Below, piece after piece: positions 56,401 to 64,000 of a DNA stretch of 64,000 nt. Numbering within the stretch: position 1 is the stretch's first letter; each line of letters starts with the position of its first letter. Below the pieces are notes generated by a model, which ran no database searches, was not told the DNA's origin, and worked only from the letters and a program-made list of their open reading frames with translations. The DNA is from Lineus longissimus (taxonomy: Eukaryota; Nemertea; Pilidiophora; Heteronemertea; Lineidae), in the NCBI RefSeq assembly GCF_910592395.1, contig NC_088317.1, positions 12,090,001-12,154,000 of the forward strand, in the 5' to 3' direction. Made by a program: the position numbers and the translations under genes.

Positions 56401-59400
56401 CTCTTTCAACCTCTATTTGTTGACCATACGTCTACGTATATCAGGTAAACACACCAAAGTAAAAAGACTCTCAGAGAATGACAAAAACAAAATGCCACCA
56501 CCTATTAGTCATGAGCACGTCATTGCACTTTTCAAGTATCACACAAAACTGACATTCTGCCAGAGGTGTCAGACAACATTGCGTACCTATACATGTATTG
56601 GGCCAATAAGGTATTGGTCTTGGCGGCACCAGTCCTAACTCTCCCAAGCTGATATTCGTTTTTGCAAGCCTAATTTTATCAGGATAAGAAGTGGTATGCA
56701 AGATCCTGATGCTCCACATGAATCACCTCAATGTCATGATCATTACTGAGGCATCTCCATTATACATATTATATCCCGAACAATGACACTACTTGCATGC
56801 ATGTATTGTATGCTGCGACTCTCTGTATCATCAAATTACATGTAAATAATATCAAGCAGCAAGTCTGATCAAAATCATTGTTAAGATCAAAATCTGACTG
56901 CTAAATTTAAGCCTGGTTAATCCTGAAACCTTAAAAGCAGACCTCAGACGAGCTGCTCATTCAGATTGAGTCAGCTGAAAACCACCAATCAGATCAATTA
57001 ATAGCTATTGCAAACAATTCACCAATCAAATTACAGTTTGTAAGAAAATATATTTACCGATCTTCAAATAATTCCTGTTGGCATAATGAATCAGGGCATC
57101 TGTCAGGGTATCAACACGATGACTTGGTGTCATTTCCTTGGTAATCTTTGAAAAATTCCTCAGGTATGACCAGAGACGCTCTAAACATTCTCCATCTGTC
57201 AATGCAAATCCAGCATTTCGTCTTGGACTGTACTGAACCTGCAAAAGTTAGTTGAAAATTGAAAAAGTACATGTGTGAATGAAATGTCTGCATGAAGATT
57301 GAAACAGGTCAAATTCACCGAATTTCGTCGTTAAAACAATATAGTCCAAGATTGATTGTTACATGTACTGACAGTTTGCCACAAATTATACATGTCAACA
57401 GACATTGCATACTCGCTAACATTTCTGTATTACATGAACGTGCTTGGTTGAATAAAACAATAATAACAAAAAATCTCCAAATAACTGAAGCAGATGCCAG
57501 TGACCATCACTTCTACGACATTTCCTTGCCAGGATCTGTATGTGTGCCACATCAGTTTTATTCAAATTGTAGAACCTCCTTGGTAAATGTGATATCACCA
57601 AAATGTACATGTATCGCCAGGATGAAATATTAACTAGATTTGTTGCTGCTAACAGGTCATGAGGTACCCATGTCAGCACAGGCAAAAACATGGTGAACCT
57701 GTGGTGCAATAACAAATTCAAAGAACTGTCATAAATAGCCTTGCATCAAGTGGCCATACTTATCTGCCAACAAATAGAAAACAAAAATACCTGACAGTCG
57801 AACTTGTGACCATAGGAATGGAATATAGGAATGGCAAACTTCTTTGAGTCCAACGACATATCAGGATAATGTTTCTGCAAAAGAAATTACAACAACATTA
57901 TCCTGAGAGACAAATATTTGCACATGTAATTAGATTCAATGCTATAAAACTGAAGCTATCAAATTAAGGTGAACTGCACGGGCGATTGTCCCAGCTGCTT
58001 CCTTTTTTACTACTGAGAATTAAAATCCTTTAGTTTTGAGCTTTACAGGGTTCAGAGCCGGCCCTATTGGGTGGTAGCCAGCAGTGTACACCTCGAGGCT
58101 ATGAGGCAGATATCAATACTCTTATTGACAAGAATCAGACCAAAATGATCAAAACAATTACCTTGACGTGATTATCCAGCATACATGCAATATCATACAT
58201 GAAATAGACGTTGGTTTCCCCATGTCTTCTCAGCAACTCCTGGATGAGATAACCTGGGTAGGCCAACCTGCAAAACATGAGTGTCATGAAAATAAGAAAA
58301 TACACTATATACATACATGATTGGTAAATTTCATACAGACACTAGCAGACACAAGACACATTTTATACAGACACAAGTTATCAGATTAGTTTTTCATCAT
58401 CGTTATAATTTCCTCTGAATGATTTTGGTAACAAGCCATCCGCACTCCCACGTTATTCGTAAAGTGGAGTGTACCTAGCTTCCTTCGCCTGATGCCTGAT
58501 GGTGAGCCTGCCTTGTCACCAAGCAAGGAGATAAGCCAGAACATATTACTGCATCAAAAGTAATGAAGCAATGCCTCAACACCAATTTTAAAAATTGACA
58601 ACATGCTTTCATGTGAACTTCACAACAGAGCAAATTTCCTCATCAATTGTCATACCTTTCACCATGCTTCAAGCTGAACATGAGCTAAGGAAAGTCATGT
58701 CTACAAGCTGCACCAAAAACAGCAGTTTCATCCAGTTTTGCGTGCCTTCCTTTGGAGCGCATACTGCCAGCTTTGAAATCACTGCAATCCTGAAAAAATA
58801 CAAATGCATCAATTTTGACATCCACCAATGGTTTCCGCGAGTTCAGGAGTGTGCAATGTGAACAAGGGACTCGACTTCTGACCTCCTTCCTTAGCCGGAT
58901 GTCAAGTATTATTGTACCTTTAAGCTCATTATTATCAATTTAGACATCAAATTTGCCACCATCTCTCCAATGCCAATTGTGAATGAAAACAGCCTCACAA
59001 ATGCTGCCTAATTAGGGCTACTGTATTATAGGTCAAGTGCCCAATATGACACGAGACCAGGGTACATACCACTTCCTTTGACGGTTGAGCCTTTGAATTT
59101 GCAGCCACAAATTTATCTACACCACTTTGGTCAATGAAGTAGAGGTCATGTTTTGGTTTAGCCACACTGCTGCCAGATGACTTCTTCCTTACAAGACCCA
59201 TATTTGCATCCATGGAAATGATTCGTTGGTACTCATTTTTCTAAAAACATTCAAAGAAATTCATGCTCAAATATCATCATCTGCAGCACCATGATCATCA
59301 CTGCCAGAACCATCATCTTCAAAACTTACAATGTAACTGTTTGTGCTTTGATTACAGAACAACTGAACAACATACAGAACATCATTTCCATCAATTTTTG

Positions 59401-60158
59401 CTAACCGAGTTCATTTGGATTGAAACGTGACAGATTTGGGACACAAAGAGTCTGCTAAAAGAGCTCTTCTTACCTGTGGGCATGCTGGACACTTTGAGTA
59501 CTCAATCCCTGAACACAATGGAGCTAGTGTTTCCATTTGATGGATAAAATAACGATACTCCTCAAAAGACTCGTTAATCAACACCTTATAGATGTCTTGG
59601 AAAACCTGTAAAATAGTAGGTTAACACTTCTTCAATGCCCAAAAAATGAATACAATAAGGAAAATTCAAATAATGATTTAAAATAAATAAGTCCAGGATG
59701 TATTGATCACACAAAATGGTCAAGAAATAATATAACAAACTCCATCTGGGTTGTTGTGAGTGTGACCAGAGTCACTAGAATTGAATTATAGAAATGTAAC
59801 AGGAGCACAGAATACATCAGTAATCAAGAAAACAGAACATTTATGAGACCTAAATCATCTTTAACAAATATTACACAAATGGTTGGCCTTAGGCTAATTC
59901 GTCCAGCCATTCATCTGTTCTTTTATATTATGTAAGATTGTGACTATTTTCTGCACAAAACTGGTTCAATCATGATGTCGATGTGGTGAGATACAAGCCA
60001 GTATATTTGCTGAAATACGAGACGGAGCAGAAAAAGGCTCTCACCGGATTTTCCATCTGAACAAAAGGATGATAAATGAATTTCTGGGCTTCGCAGAAAT
60101 CTCGGACAGGTGTGGCCAATATTTCCGGCCAGTGGCCAAATTAGCAGGCATACAGGCA

Positions 60159-60358
60159 CCTGCAAGCACATAGAATTAAGGATAAGCAAGGAATAATGTT
60201 ATAGTAGAGTGATAAACTCAAGGAATGGCTTTTAATGACGGAATGACGGAATATATTTACAATTTACAGAACACGAATATGTACATACCTGCAAGCACAT
60301 AGAATTAAGGATAAGCAAGGAATAATGTTATAGTAGAGTGATAAACTCAAGGAATGGC
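60159..60358. repeat. 71-bp direct repeat, 129 bp apart
   Basis: CCTGCAAGCACATAGAATTA and the following ~50 bases at 60,159-60,229 recur exactly or almost so at 60,288-60,358. On the minus strand the repeat carries a splice-acceptor-like TTCTATGTGCTTGCAG, so a KDZ acceptor may have been duplicated. Confidence 0.8.
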
Positions 60359-61221
60359 ACTGGGCCACACCAAACATTCACTTAAATAGGTATAAGTATA
60401 TATATATTATGTAATGATTAAAGGTATTAAAGAGCATTAAAACTAGTGTATTGAAAAAGGCAAGACCAGCTTGTGCTGCCATCTGCAATGGGCAGCACAA
60501 CTATTAAAGACATTAACCCATTCTCCCACACAGGCACTGGAACCATCAGGTACAATACACGCAGCATTTCCATAATATGGAAACTGAAGCAGATCTTTGG
60601 TTTGATTGGGGATGCTGGCCAAAAGTGGTGTCTTATAAGAGTGATGGACTCGCATTCACAACGACAGAATTGAAACATCACAAAATGATGACGCCCTGAA
60701 AATATACATGTATTACAACCTTTTCTTTCAATCTGGACAAAGAAATAAATTTTTAACCAGTTAACACAGAAAAGAGTTTCTCTCCTGTGATAACTATTAA
60801 GTCAAGAAAACCTTTTTGAGGCAATGAATCAAATCCTTACCCCTGTACATGTAGAATGAAAGCAACAGCAATAGTACAGACTCCAGAACACTGTTGACTG
60901 TAGACATCATAAACAATCAAGCAATCAAATCTATGCTAAGGGTATGAACATCTATGGCGGGGGAAAATTTTAGTCAAAATACTAAATTTTTAGTTGGACA
61001 TGTCATGATGCAATGTTATGTAATTTCTGCACATACCAAGCAACGTCAAGATACTTGGTCAATCTTTTTATAATAAGCAACCTTAAATTAAAATAGCAGG
61101 ATTTACATTTACCTTTTGAATCAACAACTATGATTTTCTTCAAATACTTTTCCTCACAGAACTGGTGAACTTCACACTCAATAGGCGCAACAGAAAGGGT
61201 ATAACGAACTCATGCATTTTC

Positions 61222-63452
61222 CTGAAGTGAAACAAGAAATGCAATAAGACCATGGATTGACAAGAAGGTGGGTAAAACTAAAAGCCTTTACCAACCAACC
61301 CAAGTAGAGCTATGCATCAGTTTTAACTCCAATAACAGGTGCCGTTGTAATGGTTGTAAAAACACAAATAGTTTCTGGCTTTATGCAAGTATCATGCACA
61401 TATCCTAATATCGAATGCAGGATTAATTGGCAATTCTGGGACAGCGAGGTCACATTGATCTTGCAGTGCACCTATCTATATCAGCCCTGGCTGCATCTCA
61501 AGGCAGTTGATGGTATCCAGAGATAAACAGTTGTGCTGTCCAGTGTAGGATCACTTGCCATACAGATTTTGTGGTTTATCACGAGATTATCTATGCTCTC
61601 CAGTTGAATTTTACAGTTAAGCTATAGCTCCATGGTCTCCCATCATGACATATGGACAATTCATGCCCTTAGACATAACATTTGGGTTCCAGCTTACTGG
61701 TGTGGTGGCAAAGTAAAAAACCATTCTGACTAAATAGTTGTGTCAGACAAATGCCATTGTTTTCGCAAATTGTTCTCGATAATGACAATGAATAATGGAT
61801 TGGATATAGCGCTGTTGTATACATGCAGAATCACCATGGCATAAGAGTTTCTTCTTCGGCGTTGAAACTACCTATATATAAAAACGATAACTTCAGTCCT
61901 GTTCACAACTTGTTCACAACCTCAGCCATGTCAGCATTACCCTTCCATCCAATGCTCTGGCAACACAGTTGAATAGTAAATAACGTCACAGGTTCACCCT
62001 ACGTCACCGAATCCACAGATGACATTGCAACATCAGGACAACAATGCAATATGACAATCGGGATGAACAGTACCAGACAGGCTGGCGGTACATTTTGGGA
62101 TTACCCCGGCTCGGCTATGGCCATGGCGTTCATGAACAGATGAATGCAAATAGGCCTATAGAGACCTTTACTAGCATGACTAGTACACGTGCCCATGCCG
62201 CCAAGGCTTTATTATTGTGGCTCCCAATAGTACAGTCAATACACAAGCTGGTGTAGCCTAGGCTATGATCTTGCATGCATGATGATCATTAGGGCAGCAT
62301 GGTCCATACGTACCTTGATTGATACATGTATGTACATGTTCGTGTCCCAGGGTTCGTGTACATGTGTACATGATGATTAGCCCTACCACTTCAGTCTTCA
62401 CCATGTTCACTACTTACGACACTAGCCTACAGCCTATAGCGTGTACCATGTATGTATGTATGTGTAGGCCTACAATATCATCAATATGAATACAGGATGG
62501 TAGGCCCAGGTCTACCACCATGACCATCACTCATCAGTATCACTCACGGCATCAGATGAGGCTAAATAAATAATTTCAAAGAGTGGAACTATGTCGACAT
62601 TGACGAGAACGCTTCTTCGGACAATTCTACTAGGCCTCCTTCTACTAAACTACTATGCAGAATAAAGACTGATAAACGAATGAAAATGTTGAATTTGAAT
62701 GAACGAAATTTACCATTTTCCTTCATGATTTAGCGCCCGGAAAGAGAAAAAACACGGATCAGAAACAGACGAGCAAAGCTGTCAACTTATTCTTATAATT
62801 TATTCCTACCTGTCATTAAGTCATCCTTTCTTTCACTCTGTCGTGTCCAGCAGGTTCAGAAAAACTTGTTGATGGATATATGATAGTGGGTTTTGATGAC
62901 GACAGTATCAAAATCACTTTCTGTTTATTAGGCATCGCACCCGGGACGAATCAACTGAGAATAAATATAATGAGACAAGACCACAATTGATTTTTTAAGC
63001 CTTTTAGCAGTTAAATTGTCAATGTTTGACCGCGACGCATCAAAGAACGCGTCAAGTAGTGAAACTGAAATTCGGATATGATATACGGGTTAGTCTTGCG
63101 AGTAACTGGTGCGATGGAAATTGGTGATTGACCACGGAAATTTTTTTATAATCGACAAATTAGACAGACTTTGATATTTCCACTCTTTTCAGCCAACTGG
63201 CAGAAAAAACTCAGAACACGCCCCCTATTACCCAATTAGCAAAATTCGAAATTAATTTTTTCATCAAATAATTTCTTTATATCTGTAGACTTGCCACAAC
63301 AAATGTTTTTTCAATACCTCTCCAAATATGTACTTGAGAGTTAAAAACATGCACTCGTCTAATTGATAGGCCTCGACCCTCCAACCTATGAATATTCATT
63401 AGTGGTCTTGTCTCTAATACAAACATTTACAATCTCCAATCAAAGATGCGCA
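61222..63452. other. Gene-free stretch 5' of the KDZ gene
   Basis: No supported gene. TACATGTA-type words cluster at 62,325-62,375 and TAGGCCTA-type words occur at ~62,152 and ~62,466. Any promoter or first exon of the KDZ gene would lie here, but nothing decisive is visible. Confidence 0.45.
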
Positions 63453-63744
63453 AGCGCTTTGGAAGAGACTAGAGAAGCAAGCAGGTCCAGGACAGATTGC
63501 CGCGAAAATTTATAAATAGCTTGGAAAACACCATGTTGACGTCTTCACGGAATTACCATATCTCCCGCCTTTTCAGTTGCAATATTCTTCGAAGTCCGAA
63601 AGTTGTGCTACTCTATACCGAGCATTATTTGCGCATTTTACTGGAAAATGCTTGGAATAAAATAAATAAAAAATAAATTTTAAATTATAAATTTTCGCGA
63701 CAATCTGTCCTGGACCTGCTTCTCTAGTCTCTTCCAAGCGCTTA
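63453..63744. mobile_element. MITE with ~60-bp inverted ends
   Basis: AAGCGCTTTGGAAGAGACTA at 63,453 and its complement ending CCAAGCGCTT at 63,744 bound a 292 bp unit. The arms run ~60 bp through GGTCCAGGACAGATTG and CGCGAAAATTTATAA, with small differences (an extra AAGC and CC versus TC). The centre is AT-rich without coding. No sure target duplication. Confidence 0.8.
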
Positions 63745-64000
63745 GGGCGAATTCGCCCTTTCCCGCAAAACGCCGTTTCTGTATGACAAACGGACTAAAC
63801 ACGCGTCGGCCGTGTAACGTTTTAGTTTTTCCTGTGCGAGTAATGTCGGGACGAATTTTATTAACAGTTGGTGTTCTCCCTGGCAGGGATGTGGGATGTA
63901 GCCCTGGATAGGCCTACGCTACTGTCCCACCCAAGGGATGAGCGGGGATAGGGGCAAATCCCGGCCAAGTTTTGGACGAGAAAAGGGAGGGGCGGTGGGC
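63745..64000. other. Window end, no gene seen
   Basis: Begins with a 16-bp palindrome AGGGCGAATTCGCCCT directly beside the MITE. The remainder is GC-richer but shows no frame, motif or repeat that can be supported. Confidence 0.4.

Larger units (their letters stand above)
52055..61221 (-). pseudogene. KDZ-type transposase gene with CxC motifs, truncated by element B
   Basis: Exons (minus strand, phases agree): 61,113-61,221; ~60,590-60,695; 59,474-59,605; 59,070-59,240; 58,656-58,789; 58,162-58,267; 57,791-57,874; 57,058-57,238; 55,678-55,768; 53,537-53,607; 52,055-52,647. A further exon near 60,044-60,165 is possible. Family motifs: FCRCECESITLIRHHFWPAS, ISMDANMGLVRKKS, LDETAVFGAACRHDFP, SLKHGE, MYDIACMLDNHVK, FAIPIFHSYGHKFDCQ and GFALTDGECLERLWSYLRNF. 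This is a Kyakuja-Dileera-Zisupton transposase, or a host gene derived from one. In-frame stops at 61,210-61,212 (TGA), 58,685-58,687 (TAG) and 53,595-53,597 (TGA) argue for decay. The acidic C-terminus (NENEDKEDLDEEY) ends at a TAG made from one host base and the first AG of element B. Confidence 0.8.

Noticed and set aside
10433-58790. TAG codons at Gln-like positions (11,018; 22,413; 58,685) suggested stop-codon reassignment.
   Set aside because: TGA and TAA also interrupt the same kinds of genes (39,970; 53,595; 13,391), TAG is used as a true end elsewhere, and intact element B genes contain no internal TAG. Ordinary decay explains it.
63745-63762. AGGGCGAATTCGCCCTT looks like a TA-cloning junction.
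   Set aside because: The match is short and palindromic, sits at the edge of a MITE, and no vector backbone is present on either side.
1-64000. tRNA or rRNA genes.
   Set aside because: I saw no tRNA-like cloverleaf with intact A and B boxes and no rRNA core sequences; a covariance-model scan would be decisive.

Overview
The window looks like nuclear DNA of a marine invertebrate. It is AT-rich and gene-poor, with genes split by GT-AG introns, many small foldback elements and microsatellites, and two palindromic words (TACATGTA and TAGGCCTA) scattered through the flanks. I cannot name the phylum from the sequence alone; echinoderm, hemichordate, lancelet or mollusc would all be compatible.

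Layout. 1-10.4 kb: no gene I can support, but many repeats (foldbacks, tandem duplications, a G/C-run block). 10.4-15.4 kb: remains of a first Polinton/Maverick (element A): a DNA polymerase B pseudogene with stops and frameshifts, a broken penton-like gene and a small membrane-protein gene on the opposite strand. 15.4-20.7 kb: repeats, including a 2.6 kb element with ends built from TGGAAAT/CCAGCTAATT words. 20.8-26.0 kb (+): a spliced host gene ending in a chromodomain, with one in-frame TAG. 28.5-31.5 kb (-): a spliced gene for a pseudokinase. 33.77-52.06 kb: an 18.3 kb Polinton/Maverick (element B) with ~0.69 kb terminal inverted repeats and a perfect 6-bp target duplication AATACT. 52.06-61.2 kb (-): a spliced KDZ-type (Kyakuja-Dileera-Zisupton) transposase gene with CxC motifs and three in-frame stops; its last 10 codons lie on the far side of element B, at 33,729-33,761. 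61.2-64 kb: no recognised gene, one small MITE.

Element B carries protein-primed DNA polymerase B (broken by a ~2.1 kb insertion, a nonsense codon and a frameshift), an rve integrase, a probable major capsid protein, a packaging ATPase, a penton-like protein, a zinc-ribbon protein resembling viral late transcription factor VLTF3, several small membrane or coiled-coil proteins and two inverted-repeat-proximal genes. No adenain-type protease was found. Almost every gene starts at an exact TAAATG word, usually within TATAAAATAAATG, which is the form of the late promoter of large DNA viruses. With a VLTF3-like factor in the same element, this suggests that element B has (or had) its own virus-type late transcription programme. 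Capsid, ATPase and integrase frames are intact while replication is dead, so the copy is probably recent but not autonomous.

The most informative structural events are: element B integrated into the last coding exon of the KDZ gene and made a new stop codon at the junction; a 50-bp exact copy of polymerase sequence from element A sits alone 21 kb away; and two Helitron-like elements with related ends have hit element B and a KDZ intron.
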